64,000 nucleotides of DNA from Streptomyces spinoverrucosus (GTDB lineage Bacteria > Actinomycetota > Actinomycetes > Streptomycetales > Streptomycetaceae), in assembly GCF_015712165.1 (NCBI RefSeq), contig NZ_JADPZX010000001.1:6770001-6834000 (forward strand), in the 5' to 3' direction. The notes under the pieces are model-generated. The model saw only the letters and a program-made list of their open reading frames with translations, had not been told where the DNA came from and searched no databases. Both the position numbers and the translations under genes were made by a program. Of this stretch, positions 35,583-44,171 are shown piece by piece. Each line of letters opens with the position of its first letter. The stretch's first letter is position 1.

Positions 35583-37073
35583 ATGACGAGCAGCACCGAG
35601 ACCACCGCCACCACCCCGCAGGTAGCGGTCAACGACATCGGTAACGAGGAAGCCTTCCTCGCAGCGATCGACGAGACGATCAAGTACTTCAACGACGGCG
35701 ACATCGTCGACGGCGTCATCGTGAAGGTCGACCGGGACGAGGTCCTGCTCGACATCGGTTACAAGACCGAAGGCGTTATCCCGAGCCGCGAGCTCTCGAT
35801 CAAGCACGACGTCGACCCCAACGAGGTCGTCGCCGTCGGTGACGAGATCGAAGCCCTTGTTCTCCAGAAGGAGGACAAGGAAGGCCGCCTGATCCTCTCG
35901 AAGAAGCGCGCCCAGTACGAGCGTGCCTGGGGCACCATCGAGAAGATCAAGGAAGAGGACGGGATCGTCACCGGTACCGTCATCGAGGTCGTCAAGGGTG
36001 GTCTCATCCTCGACATCGGCCTCCGTGGCTTCCTCCCGGCCTCCCTGGTCGAGATGCGCCGCGTTCGCGATCTCCAGCCGTACGTCGGCAAGGAGCTCGA
36101 GGCCAAGATCATCGAGCTGGACAAGAACCGCAACAACGTGGTCCTGTCCCGCCGTGCCTGGCTGGAGCAGACCCAGTCCGAGGTCCGCCAGACGTTCCTC
36201 ACCACCCTCCAGAAGGGTCAGGTCCGTTCCGGCGTCGTCTCCTCGATCGTCAACTTCGGTGCCTTCGTGGACCTGGGTGGCGTCGACGGTCTGGTCCACG
36301 TCTCCGAGCTGTCCTGGAAGCACATCGACCACCCCTCCGAGGTTGTCGAGGTCGGCCAGGAAGTCACCGTCGAGGTCCTCGACGTCGACATGGACCGCGA
36401 GCGCGTCTCCCTGTCGCTGAAGGCGACCCAGGAAGACCCGTGGCAGCAGTTCGCTCGCACCCACCAGATCGGCCAGGTCGTGCCCGGCAAGGTCACGAAG
36501 CTGGTTCCGTTCGGTGCGTTCGTCCGCGTCGACGAGGGCATCGAGGGTCTGGTCCACATCTCCGAGCTGGCCGAGCGCCACGTGGAGATCCCGGAGCAGG
36601 TCGTCCAGGTCAACGACGAGATCTTCGTCAAGGTCATCGACATCGACCTCGAGCGCCGCCGCATCAGCCTCTCGCTGAAGCAGGCCAACGAGTCCTTCGG
36701 TGCCGACCCGGCCTCGGTGGAGTTCGACCCGACCCTGTACGGCATGGCCGCGTCGTACGACGACCAGGGCAACTACATCTACCCCGAGGGCTTCGACCCC
36801 GAGACCAACGACTGGCTCGAGGGCTACGAGAAGCAGCGCGAGGAGTGGGAGCGCCAGTACGCCGAGGCGCAGCAGCGCTTCGAGCAGCACCAGCAGCAGG
36901 TCATCAAGAGCCGCGAGGCCGACGCTGCCGCCGCTGCCGAGGGTGGCGAGGCCGCCGCTCCGGCCGCGACCGGTGGTTCGTACTCCTCCGAGGGTGCCGA
37001 CCAGTCCGGCGCGCTGGCCTCGGACGAGGCGCTGGCCGCGCTGCGCGAGAAGCTGGCCGGTGGGCAGAGCTGA
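35583..37073 (+). CDS. rpsA: 30S ribosomal protein S1
   Basis: A 496-aa ribosomal protein S1, which captures mRNA on the small subunit. It has four S1 RNA-binding domains, beginning at about residues 35, 120, 208 and 293; the last two have the strong motif VNFGAFVDLGGVDGLVHVSELSWKH and its repeat VPFGAFVRVDEGIEGLVHISELAERH. A Gln/Glu-rich and Ala-rich C-terminal tail of about 80 aa follows. Four domains rather than six is normal for actinobacteria. Codon choice is noticeably biased to GTC, ATC and CTC, as in highly expressed genes. Confidence 0.97.
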   Translation: MTSSTETTATTPQVAVNDIGNEEAFLAAIDETIKYFNDGDIVDGVIVKVDRDEVLLDIGYKTEGVIPSRELSIKHDVDPNEVVAVGDEIEALVLQKEDKEGRLILSKKRAQYERAWGTIEKIKEEDGIVTGTVIEVVKGGLILDIGLRGFLPASLVEMRRVRDLQPYVGKELEAKIIELDKNRNNVVLSRRAWLEQTQSEVRQTFLTTLQKGQVRSGVVSSIVNFGAFVDLGGVDGLVHVSELSWKHIDHPSEVVEVGQEVTVEVLDVDMDRERVSLSLKATQEDPWQQFARTHQIGQVVPGKVTKLVPFGAFVRVDEGIEGLVHISELAERHVEIPEQVVQVNDEIFVKVIDIDLERRRISLSLKQANESFGADPASVEFDPTLYGMAASYDDQGNYIYPEGFDPETNDWLEGYEKQREEWERQYAEAQQRFEQHQQQVIKSREADAAAAAEGGEAAAPAATGGSYSSEGADQSGALASDEALAALREKLAGGQS

Positions 37074-37102
37074 GCTGACGCTCACTGAGCAATAGCTCCT
37101 GA

Positions 37103-37171
37103 CTGAGGGGCCGTACCTTTCGAGGTGCGGCCCCTCAGCGTTTTGTTCGAGGTGCGGCCCCTCAGCGTTTT
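37103..37171 (+). terminator. rpsA terminator with duplicated 3' arm
   Basis: A 15-bp stem with one G-U pair (left arm 37103-37117, loop TTTCGA, right arm 37124-37138) is followed by CGTTTT. The right arm plus its T run is then repeated almost exactly at about 37147-37171, so the left arm can pair with either copy. Confidence 0.85.
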
Positions 37172-37276
37172 GCAGGACCTGCGTCCCTCCCTTCTCAAGA
37201 TCATGGCCTCCTCCTCCGGGAATGCCCACGCCCGTAAGGGCGTTGTGACGTACGAACACAAGGAGGAGCGGTCACT

Positions 37277-38215
37277 GTGCTTGATCCGCAGGGTTTGTAC
37301 ACGTGGGAGCCGAAGGGCCTGGCAGTCGTCGACATGGCGCTCGCCCAGGAGTCGGCCGGCCTTGTCATGCTCTACCACTTCGACGGATACATCGACGCGG
37401 GTGAGACCGGCGACCAGATCGTCGACCGGCTCCTCGACTCGCTGCCGCACCAGGTCGTCGCCCGCTTCGACCACGACCGGCTCGTGGACTACCGCGCCCG
37501 CCGCCCGCTGCTGACCTTCAAGCGCGACCGCTGGACCGACTACGAGGAGCCCACACTGGCGGTACGGCTCGTCCAGGACACCACCGGGGCGCCGTTCCTT
37601 CTGCTGTCCGGCCCGGAGCCGGACGTGGAGTGGGAGCGCTTCGCCGCGGCCGTGGAGCAGATCACGGAGCGCCTCGGCGTACGCCTCGCCGTGAACTTCC
37701 ACGGCATCCCCATGGGCGTCCCGCACACCCGCCCGGTGGGCCTCACCCCGCACGGCAACCGCACCGACCTCGTGCCGGGCTACCGCAGCCCCTTCGACGA
37801 GGCCCAGGTGCCCGGCAGTGCCGAGTCGCTGGTCGAGTACCGCCTCATGCAGGCGGGGCACGACGTCCTGGGCGTCGCGGCGCACGTCCCGCACTACATC
37901 GCCCGCTCCCCGTATCCGGACGCGGCGCTGACCGTCCTTGAGGCCATCACGGCCGCCACGGGACTCGTCCTGCCCGGCATCGCGCACTCCCTGCGCACGG
38001 ACGCCTACCGCACCCAGACGGAGATCGACCGGCAGATCCAGGAGGGCGACGAGGAACTCACCGCCCTCGTCCAAGGCCTCGAGCACCAGTACGACGCCGT
38101 CGCGGGCGCCGAGACCCGCGGCAACATGCTCGCCGAGCCGACTGAGATTCCGTCGGCGGACGAGATCGGGCGGGAGTTCGAGCGGTTCCTGGCGGAGCGT
38201 GAAGGGGACAACTGA
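37277..38215 (+). CDS. PAC2 family protein (proteasome assembly chaperone-like)
   Basis: A 312-aa PAC2-domain protein. The N-terminus [16 protein letters not shown]...[28 protein letters not shown], the middle [16 protein letters not shown] and [19 protein letters not shown] are diagnostic. Members resemble a eukaryotic proteasome assembly chaperone and archaeal homologues; in actinobacteria the function is unproven. The GTG at 37277 has AGGAGG 10 nt upstream, an ideal site. Confidence 0.9.
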   Translation: MLDPQGLYTWEPKGLAVVDMALAQESAGLVMLYHFDGYIDAGETGDQIVDRLLDSLPHQVVARFDHDRLVDYRARRPLLTFKRDRWTDYEEPTLAVRLVQDTTGAPFLLLSGPEPDVEWERFAAAVEQITERLGVRLAVNFHGIPMGVPHTRPVGLTPHGNRTDLVPGYRSPFDEAQVPGSAESLVEYRLMQAGHDVLGVAAHVPHYIARSPYPDAALTVLEAITAATGLVLPGIAHSLRTDAYRTQTEIDRQIQEGDEELTALVQGLEHQYDAVAGAETRGNMLAEPTEIPSADEIGREFERFLAEREGDN

Positions 38216-38292
38216 GGGGGACCGGCAGGGCGGCCGGTGGCCGTGCGTCCCGGTGGGGTGCGTTGTCACCGGCAGGGCCTAAGCTTCCGCTC

Positions 38293-38922
38293 ATGCTGAA
38301 GGTGGGCCTGACCGGCGGGATCGGTGCCGGCAAGAGCGAGGTGTCGCGGCTGCTCGTGGAGTGCGGGGCCCTGCTGATCGACGCGGACCGTATCGCGCGG
38401 GAGGTCGTCGCGCCCGGCACTCCAGGTCTCGCCGCGGTCGTCGAGGCCTTCGGCGAGGAGGTGCTCGCCCCGGACGGTGGCCTGGACCGGCCCAGACTCG
38501 GCTCGATCGTCTTCGCCGACCCGGAGAAGCTGGCCGTCCTGAACTCGATCGTGCACCCCCTGGTGGGCGCCCGCTCCCGCGACTTGGAGGCCGCGGCCGC
38601 TGAGGACGCCGTCGTCGTACACGACGTCCCCCTCCTCGCCGAGAACGGCCTCGCACCGCTCTACGACCTCGTGATCGTCGTCGACGCCAGTCCCGAGACC
38701 CAGCTCGACCGGCTCGTACGGCTGCGGGGTATGGCCGAGGAGGACGCACGCGCGCGTATGGCGGCCCAGGCGACGCGGGAGAAGCGGCTGCAGATCGCGG
38801 ACATCGTGATCGACAATGATGTGCCGCTGGCGGAGTTGCAGCGGCGCGTGAAGGAAGTGTGGGCGGAGCTGGTGCGCCGGGCGCGTGTGGCCCGGGGGGC
38901 GACGGAGTCGTCCGGGGAGTAG
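38293..38922 (+). CDS. coaE: dephospho-CoA kinase
   Basis: A 209-aa enzyme for the final step of coenzyme A synthesis, phosphorylating dephospho-CoA. The P-loop [11 protein letters not shown] is at residues 6-16, the [16 protein letters not shown] substrate loop follows, and HPLVGARSR and [12 protein letters not shown] are typical. Length is normal for the single-domain form (the longer mycobacterial form carries an extra UPF0157 domain). TAAGCT lies 7 nt before the ATG, without a ribosome-binding site, so a leaderless transcript is plausible. Confidence 0.95.
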   Translation: MLKVGLTGGIGAGKSEVSRLLVECGALLIDADRIAREVVAPGTPGLAAVVEAFGEEVLAPDGGLDRPRLGSIVFADPEKLAVLNSIVHPLVGARSRDLEAAAAEDAVVVHDVPLLAENGLAPLYDLVIVVDASPETQLDRLVRLRGMAEEDARARMAAQATREKRLQIADIVIDNDVPLAELQRRVKEVWAELVRRARVARGATESSGE

Positions 38923-38953
38923 CGGCCACGGAGCTGTCCTGGTCGTTGCGCTC

Positions 38954-39062
38954 GATGGTGGTGGTCGTTGCGGCCGACTGTGGTGGTTGTTGCGGCCGAC
39001 TGTGGTGGTCGTGGGGGCCGGCTGTGATTGCCGTGGGGCCGACTGTGGTTGTCGCGGCCACG
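38954..39062. repeat. 22-bp tandem array
   Basis: About five units of 21-22 bp, anchored on GACTGTGG or a close variant at 38954, 38976, 38998, 39020 and 39041, start about 30 bp after the coaE stop. They fill the gap before the TPR gene. Non-coding by position. Confidence 0.75.
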
Positions 39063-39137
39063 CGTCGGCCGGGAATGCCGGGAATAGGGGCCCGGAGAGC
39101 GGGCGTTGAATCGGGCCAGTAAGGGAAGGACTTTGCC

Positions 39138-39518
39138 GTGCCCGAGATCAGTGGTTCGACCGGACGTTCGCCGGAGACGCATATCATCGACTACCGCGCC
39201 GCCGAGCAGCTGCTCGCCGCGCGCGACCCGCGGGGCGCGGTGAAGCTGCTCGATCCAGTCATCGCCGCGCACCCCGAGAACACCGCGGCCCGGCTGCTGC
39301 GCGCGCGAGCATTCTTCGCCGCCGCGCAACTGCGGCCCGCGGAGCTGGAGTTCACGATCGTTCTGGAGCGCGAGCCGGACAACGCGTACGCGCACTTCGC
39401 GCTCGCGCGTACCTATGAGCGGCAGGGGCGGCCGGAGCAGGCCAAGCGGCACTTTCGGCTGGCCGCCGCGTTGGATCCGAACCCGGAGTACCTGAAGGCG
39501 GCGCGTTTCGACGGGTGA
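39138..39518 (+). CDS. small tetratricopeptide-repeat protein
   Basis: A 126-aa protein consisting of about two and a half TPR-like helical hairpins: RAAEQLLAARDPRGAVKLLDPVIAAHPEN, AARLLRARAFFAAAQLRPAELEFTIVLEREPDN and AYAHFALARTYERQGRPEQAKRHFRLAAALDPN. Such proteins mediate protein contacts. GTG start with AAGGGAAGGA upstream. No partner is evident; it is cytoplasmic. Confidence 0.85.
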   Translation: MPEISGSTGRSPETHIIDYRAAEQLLAARDPRGAVKLLDPVIAAHPENTAARLLRARAFFAAAQLRPAELEFTIVLEREPDNAYAHFALARTYERQGRPEQAKRHFRLAAALDPNPEYLKAARFDG

Positions 39519-39591
39519 CGCGGGGGCGTGGAATCGGAGGCCGCGGACGGGGGACCGGGGCGGGGGGAGGGGAGCTCGGAGGACCACTGCC

Positions 39592-39870
39592 GCGGGCGTG
39601 GGCTTGGTGGACGACGGCTGCGGGCGTGGGCTTGGTGGACGACGGCTGCGGGCGTGGGCTTGGTGGACGACGGCTGCGGGCGTGGGCTTGGTGGACGACG
39701 GCTGCGGGCGTGGGCTTGGTGGACGACGGCTGCGGGCGTGGGCTTGGAGGGCAACGGTCGCGGGCGGGGCTTGGAGGGCAACGGTCGCGGGCGGCGCTCG
39801 GAGAACAACGGTCGCGGTCGCGGGCTTGGAAGACCGCTGTTGCGGGCGCGGGTTTGGAGGACATGCGGCC
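39592..39870. repeat. 28-bp tandem array
   Basis: Five identical 28-bp units beginning GCGGGCGTGGGCTTGG start at 39592, 39620, 39648, 39676 and 39704, followed by four to five degenerate units to about 39870. The unit is not a multiple of 3, so all frames on the plus strand stay open and give an 84-bp protein period; none shows a domain or start signal. It fills the gap between convergent genes. Confidence 0.93.
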
Positions 39871-39923
39871 GGGGACAGGCGCTTGGAGGCCTGGAAGTCG
39901 GGGCGGGGGGCCGTGGGAGGGGG

Positions 39924-40271
39924 CTACGGAGCGCTGTCGTCCGGGGGCCGGTTTGGCGCGTGGTCGTCCGGTTGCCGGTACGGTGGGCGGTCGTCCGGAG
40001 GCCGGTGCGGTGTGCGGTCGTCCACCGGCTGATACGGGGGGATGTCCCGGCCCGGCTGGAAGTGCGGGCCCTGTCGGATGTGCCGGACGATGACGACCAG
40101 GTCGATGGTGATCACCAGCCAGAGCACACCGCAGGCGATCGCCCAGCCGGGACGGCCGACCAGTATGAAGGCGATCGTGCCGAAAATCGCCCAGGCCAGT
40201 CCCCACACACTCAGCCACAAGCGCATCCGCAGCGCACTGCGCGCGGTCATCGGCTCACTGCCCGTACGCAT
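39924..40271 (-). CDS. DUF6343 family membrane protein
   Basis: A 115-aa protein with two adjacent hydrophobic segments (about residues 18-37 and 41-60) and a hydrophilic tail of Asp/Arg/Pro repeats (PPYQPVDDRTPHRPPDD). The N-terminus MRTGSEPMTARSALRMRLWLSVWGL is the DUF6343 signature as I recall it. The start at 40271 is chosen for GAGGAG 11 nt upstream. That site overlaps the last codons of a possible upstream small gene, so the two may be coupled. Confidence 0.75.
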   Translation of the reverse strand: MRTGSEPMTARSALRMRLWLSVWGLAWAIFGTIAFILVGRPGWAIACGVLWLVITIDLVVIVRHIRQGPHFQPGRDIPPYQPVDDRTPHRPPDDRPPYRQPDDHAPNRPPDDSAP

Positions 40272-40279
40272 CGGGATCA

Positions 40280-40489
40280 TCACTCCTCGCTTGAAAAGTA
40301 CTCTTCGGCGCGGATCTTCTCCAGCGCTGGGTCTCGGGTCTGGTCGCCTGCCGGCACGACGGCGGCCCTGCTGAGAAGGTGACGCAGGGCATCGAGCTCA
40401 CTCGAACGGGTGATCTCGGGGTCGGTGGGAACGGCCGTGCGGGAGCGGGCCGTTGGGCGGGCATGGGGCTGAAAATGCGAGCGGGACAT
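40280..40489 (-). CDS. possible small protein upstream of the DUF6343 gene
   Basis: A 69-aa frame ending DPALEKIRAEEYFSSEE, with its stop just before the DUF6343 start and its final GAGGAG serving as that gene's ribosome-binding site. The first 27 residues are low-complexity and overlap the 5' end of the opposite-strand methyltransferase, so the true start may be downstream. No family recognised; the case rests on the coupling and acceptable codon use. Confidence 0.4.
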   Translation of the reverse strand: MSRSHFQPHARPTARSRTAVPTDPEITRSSELDALRHLLSRAAVVPAGDQTRDPALEKIRAEEYFSSEE

Positions 40490-41167
40490 CAGGGGACGGG
40501 GCCGGGAGCGATCACGCCGGACGGCTGCGCGGTGGAGCTCTACTCACGGCTGCCGGTGGGGAGCGAGCCGGACATCATCGCGGGCGCGGTGCCCGCCGGG
40601 GCGCACGTTCTGGAGCTGGGGAGCGGCGTGGGCCGTATGACGCACCCGTTGCTGGAGCTGGGCTACACGGTCACGGCGGTGGACGAGTCCCCGGAAATGC
40701 TGGAACGCGTCCGTGGGGCGCGCACGATGTGCAGCCCGATCGAGAAGCTCGACCTCGGGGAGAGGTTCGACGCGGTGCTGCTGGCGTCCTTCCTCGTGCA
40801 CACCGGGGACGAGGAGGTGAGGCGGGGGCTGCTGCGGACGTGCGTGCGGCATCTCGCGGACGGCGGCTGTGTGGTGATCCAGCGGGAGGGCGAGGACTAC
40901 CACACAAACCTGCCGCGCGAACGGGTCGATCCCAGCGGCTTCACCGTGCGGATCGTGTCGTCGGAGCCGGTCGGAGACGGCACGAACTCGGTACGCGCGG
41001 AGTACGAGTTCCCGGACGCGACCTGGACGCAGACGTTCCGGGCCAGGCCGTTGACGAAGGAGGAGTTCGAGGAGGCGCTGGGGGAGGCGGGGCTGAGAGT
41101 GGAGAAGTATCTGACGGAGGACCGGATATGGGTGCGGGCAGTGGCTGAGCCGGGGGCGACGGGCTGA
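40463..41167 (+). CDS. class I SAM-dependent methyltransferase
   Basis: A roughly 234-aa methyltransferase with motif I VLELGSGVGRMTHPLLELG, an acidic end of beta-2 (VTAVDESPEML) and a motif III region FDAVLLASFLVHT. It resembles small-molecule methyltransferases. The start is ambiguous between ATG 40463 and ATG 40475. Acceptor unknown; no biosynthetic neighbour suggests one. Confidence 0.8.
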   Translation: MGLKMRAGHQGTGPGAITPDGCAVELYSRLPVGSEPDIIAGAVPAGAHVLELGSGVGRMTHPLLELGYTVTAVDESPEMLERVRGARTMCSPIEKLDLGERFDAVLLASFLVHTGDEEVRRGLLRTCVRHLADGGCVVIQREGEDYHTNLPRERVDPSGFTVRIVSSEPVGDGTNSVRAEYEFPDATWTQTFRARPLTKEEFEEALGEAGLRVEKYLTEDRIWVRAVAEPGATG

Positions 41168-41323
41168 ACACGGGGCGCGGTGCCGCTGGTTGCCGGGCCC
41201 GTGAGTGGTCGGGAAGGGTCGGGAAATCCGGCCGGATGGCGATGAGTTCGGCGATGAGTTCCGGACCGAGGGCGGGTCTACCTCTGTGACAGCATCACGG
41301 ACCGCTTCACACAGGAGACCCAA

Positions 41324-41809
41324 ATGTCCGAGACCACCGCTTCCGTAGCCTCCGTCGCCTCCAACGCGTCCGTCGCGCCCGCTTCGTCGGCCGCCGTCGT
41401 GGCCGAGTCCGCGACCGCTCGGGGCCGCCGGGCCCGAATCGCCCTGCGTGCCCTGCAGGTGGTGCTCGCGCTCTTCTACGCGATCGCGAGCGCGCTGCCC
41501 AAGTTGATCGCGCACTCCTCGGCCTCCGAGATCTTCGCGGACATGGGCTGGGGCAACGCGGGGATGTACACCATCGGCGTCCTCGAACTGGCCGGCGCGG
41601 TCGCCCTGCTTGTGCCGCTGCTCCAGTCCGTCGCCGCGATGTCGCTGGGTGCGCTGATGGTGGGTGCGTTCATCGTGCAGCTCACGGTCTTCGACGGACA
41701 GAACGCGGCGACACCGGTGATTCTGCTGGTGCCGCTCGCCCTGATCGCGTGGGCACGGCGGGGACAGAACGCGGAGCTGCTGAGGGTGCTGGGGCGGCGG
41801 CGGGCGTGA
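41324..41809 (+). CDS. DoxX-like membrane protein
   Basis: A 161-aa four-helix membrane protein of the DoxX-like family. After a 35-residue Ala/Ser/Val head, membrane segments lie at about 42-60, 78-98, 100-118 and 127-143; the motif LFYAIASALPKLIAHSSASEIFADMGWG is typical. AGGAG precedes the ATG. DoxX-like proteins are linked to respiratory or thiol-stress complexes in some bacteria; role here unknown. Confidence 0.85.
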   Translation: MSETTASVASVASNASVAPASSAAVVAESATARGRRARIALRALQVVLALFYAIASALPKLIAHSSASEIFADMGWGNAGMYTIGVLELAGAVALLVPLLQSVAAMSLGALMVGAFIVQLTVFDGQNAATPVILLVPLALIAWARRGQNAELLRVLGRRRA

Positions 41810-42009
41810 CAGGCGGCCACCGACCTATGGCGGCGATGGCGACCGGTGGGGATGTGCCCGCCGGCCATCGTCGTCGTCGTGGGGCGAGGGCCGCGTGGAT
41901 GGCGTCGGCCTGGTCAGTCAGGCGTCCACGGGGCTGTCATCGAAGTCGGTAGGCGTGATCGATTCAACGGCCGCCGGCGATAGCAGCCCCGGCCGGCCGC
42001 CCGCGCTGC
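41810..42009. other. unassigned gap after doxX
   Basis: About 200 bp between the DoxX-like gene and the 35-bp array. No convincing gene, promoter or hairpin was recognised. Confidence 0.4.
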
Positions 42010-42019
42010 TTTCGCCGGT

Positions 42020-42250
42020 GTGTGTAGGTTCAGCGCTTTCTGTGCTGCGCCGTGTGTGTGCGGGTCTAGCGCTTCCCGGGTTCCGCCGGTGTGTGCAGGT
42101 TCAGCGCTTCCCGGGTTCCGCCGGTGTGTGCAGGTTCAGCGCTTCCTGCGCTGGCCCGGTGTCTGCAGGTCCAGCGCGTCCCGCGCTGCCTCGGTGTCCG
42201 CGGGTCCAGCGCGTCCTCTGGGCTCCGCCGGTGTCCGGGTGTCAGCGTCC
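42020..42250. repeat. 35-bp tandem array
   Basis: Units of 35-36 bp anchored on CAGCGC or TAGCGC lie at 42031, 42067, 42102, 42137, 42172, 42207 and 42243. Two central units are identical; outer ones degenerate. The last unit overlaps the end of the minus-strand S4 gene. Plus-strand frames through it give Cys/Val/Pro repeats with no domain and are treated as spurious. Confidence 0.9.
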
Positions 42251-43009
42251 TTGGGGACGGCCGCTGCGGTCACCCCGCCGGTCGAAGCCACCGCCCGGCC
42301 CATCCAGCCCGCCTGTCCCTCCGGGTGCGCCCGGGCCTCCCCGGGCGTCGGGGACTCCGCGGCCACCCGAGCTGCCAAAGGCGTTCAGGCCGCGCAGACG
42401 TTCCAGTTCGCGGCGGTCTCGCTTGGTCGGGCGGCCCGTGCCGCGGTCGCGGATGCCGGCGGGGGCGACGGCCTCGCGGGGCGGGGGCGGCGGGCTGTTG
42501 TCGATGTAGCACAGGACGGCCACCGGTGCGCCGACCCGCTTACGGATCAGCCGCTTGACGACGACGATCCGCTCTCGGCCCTCCTGCCGGAGCCGGACCT
42601 CGTCGCCGACGCGCACCGCATGGGCGGGCTTGACCCGCTCGCCGTTCAGGCGCACATGGCCGCCCCGGCAGGCCGTGGCGCCCTGGGAGCGGGTTTTGAC
42701 CAGCCGTACGGACCAGATCCAGCTGTCGATGCGGACACTCTCGCCGTTCGCCGGACCGGCCGCTTCGGCGGCGGCGATCGCGGCGGCGACCTTCGGGTCG
42801 GAGGCGCCCGGGTGCTCGGTCTGCGAACAGCCGGTCGCCTCTCGGCCGTCGGCGGACGGATCCGCAAGCTGCGGCGGGGCCTGTCGGTCGTCGGCCTCTT
42901 GGGCCGGTGGCGTCTTAGGGGGACGTCCGTCTGCCGGGGCCGCGGTCGTGTCCGGGGCGTTCCGGCTGGTCCCGCCGCGGCCTGCCTTGTCCATGCGATC
43001 GGAAGCCAT
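42242..43009 (-). CDS. S4-domain RNA-binding protein (Hsp15/HslR-like)
   Basis: A 255-aa protein. The S4 domain lies at about residues 92-150 (VRIDSWIWSVRLVKTRSQGATACRGGHVRLNGERVKPAHAVRVGDEVRL), followed by the Hsp15-like tail RDRGTGRPTKRDRRELERLRG. Hsp15 binds stalled 50S subunits carrying nascent chains in E. coli. Unusually long low-complexity arms flank the domain: about 90 Ala/Pro/Asp-rich residues before it and 55 Gly/Arg/Asp-rich residues after it, the latter running into the 35-bp repeat array. The ATG at 43009 starts MASDRM. Confidence 0.83.
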   Translation of the reverse strand: MASDRMDKAGRGGTSRNAPDTTAAPADGRPPKTPPAQEADDRQAPPQLADPSADGREATGCSQTEHPGASDPKVAAAIAAAEAAGPANGESVRIDSWIWSVRLVKTRSQGATACRGGHVRLNGERVKPAHAVRVGDEVRLRQEGRERIVVVKRLIRKRVGAPVAVLCYIDNSPPPPPREAVAPAGIRDRGTGRPTKRDRRELERLRGLNAFGSSGGRGVPDARGGPGAPGGTGGLDGPGGGFDRRGDRSGRPQGR

Positions 43010-43164
43010 GCCATTGACCTTAGTCCCCCGGGCCGCGTGCGTCGGACGGCTTTTCCGGGGCCCCCGCCCTGCGCCGCCCCCGCCTTGGACCGGCCCCGTC
43101 CTGGGCCGCCCCGCCCTGAGTCGGTCCCGCCGCACACGGGTGGCCGCGGATCTACGGTGGACGC

Positions 43165-44134
43165 ATGGACAGCAGTGCCCCCGCCGGTCTCCCCGGCCTC
43201 GACCAGCGGATCGCGGGTTGCCGGGCGTGCCCTCGGCTGGTCGCCTGGCGTGAGGAGGTGGCCCGTACCAAGCGCGCCGCCTTCGCCGACTGGACGTACT
43301 GGGGGCGGCCGGTGCCGGGCTTCGGTCCGCCGGACGCCCGGTTGCTGATCGTCGGACTCGCCCCGGCGGCGCACGGCGGGAACCGCACCGGTCGGATGTT
43401 CACCGGCGACCGGTCCGGGGACGTACTGTACGAGGCGCTGTACGACGTGGGGCTCGCCTCCCAGCCCACGTCCGTGGCGGCTGACGACGGCCTGGAGCTG
43501 TACGGCGTCCGCGTCACCTCGCCCGTGCACTGCGCGCCACCCGCCAACAAGCCCACCCCCGAGGAACGCGACACCTGTCGTCCCTGGCTCGTCCAGGAAC
43601 TGGGCCTGCTGCGGCCGACGTTGCGGGCGGTGGTCGTGCTCGGCGCCTTCGGTTGGCAGGCGGCGCTGCCGGCGTTCACGGCGGCGGGCTGGACGGTGCC
43701 GAGACCGAGGCCCGCCTTCGCGCACGGCGTACAGGTGAGGCTCACTGCCCCCGCCGACCCCGCCGACCCCGCCGGCCCCGCCGACCCCGCCGGCCCCGCC
43801 GACCCGGCGGCCCCGGCCGCCCCCGCTGCCCCGATAGCCCCTGCTGCCCCCTTGGCCCCGGCCGCCGCCCCTATGGCCCCCCTCGCCCCGGCTGACCCCG
43901 CCGACCCCCTTGGCCCCGGCAGCCCCCGCCACCCCCGCGGCCCCGGCAGCCCCCGCCCATCACCCCGACCGGCCCGCCCCACCCCCTCCCGCCGCCCCCC
44001 TCGCTCACCTCGACCTGTTCGGTTGCTTCCACGTCAGCCAGCGCAACACCTTCACCGGCCGCCTCACCCCGGAGATGCTGCGGGACGTCCTGCGCAGGGC
44101 GGCGCGTACGGCGGGGCTGGCGGTGCGAAATTGA
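43165..44134 (+). pseudogene. udgB: family-5 uracil-DNA glycosylase with repeat insertion and frameshift
   Basis: The first 190 residues are a family-5 UDG: iron-sulfur Cys pair [13 protein letters not shown] (C19, C22), the active-site segment [20 protein letters not shown] and [12 protein letters not shown]. The C-terminal catalytic block [22 protein letters not shown] is also present but in a different frame. Between them is about 270 bp of Pro/Ala-coding 9-bp repeats (about 43745-44015). Removing one C from the C5 run at 43905-43909 restores a single frame of about 322 aa, some 90 aa longer than expected. It is a frameshifted gene, or an intact one with a sequencing error. TACGGT lies 6 nt before the ATG. 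Confidence 0.82.
43745..44015. repeat. 9-bp repeat expansion inside the UDG gene
   Basis: About 30 imperfect 9-bp units of the type GCCCCGNNN or GCCGACCCC. The plus strand encodes Pro-Ala repeats; the minus strand encodes Gly-X-X repeats that look collagen-like ([13 protein letters not shown]). The repeat lies between two conserved UDG motifs. Confidence 0.85.
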
Positions 44135-44171
44135 CGGGACGCGGTCGTCGTAGCGCCGCTACGGTGCCCCG

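Noticed and set aside
39592..39870. Possible CRISPR array
   Set aside because: The repeats are contiguous without unique spacers and no cas genes are present; the same applies to the other arrays.
39515..40382. Overlapping plus-strand frames rich in Gly/Trp/Arg
   Set aside because: They are produced by the 28-bp repeat in all three phases and continue antisense to the DUF6343 gene.
43152..43982. Collagen-like Gly-X-X protein on the minus strand
   Set aside because: The Gly-X-X part is the reverse strand of the 9-bp repeats, and the rest is antisense to conserved UDG motifs. I mention it as a curiosity, not as a gene.
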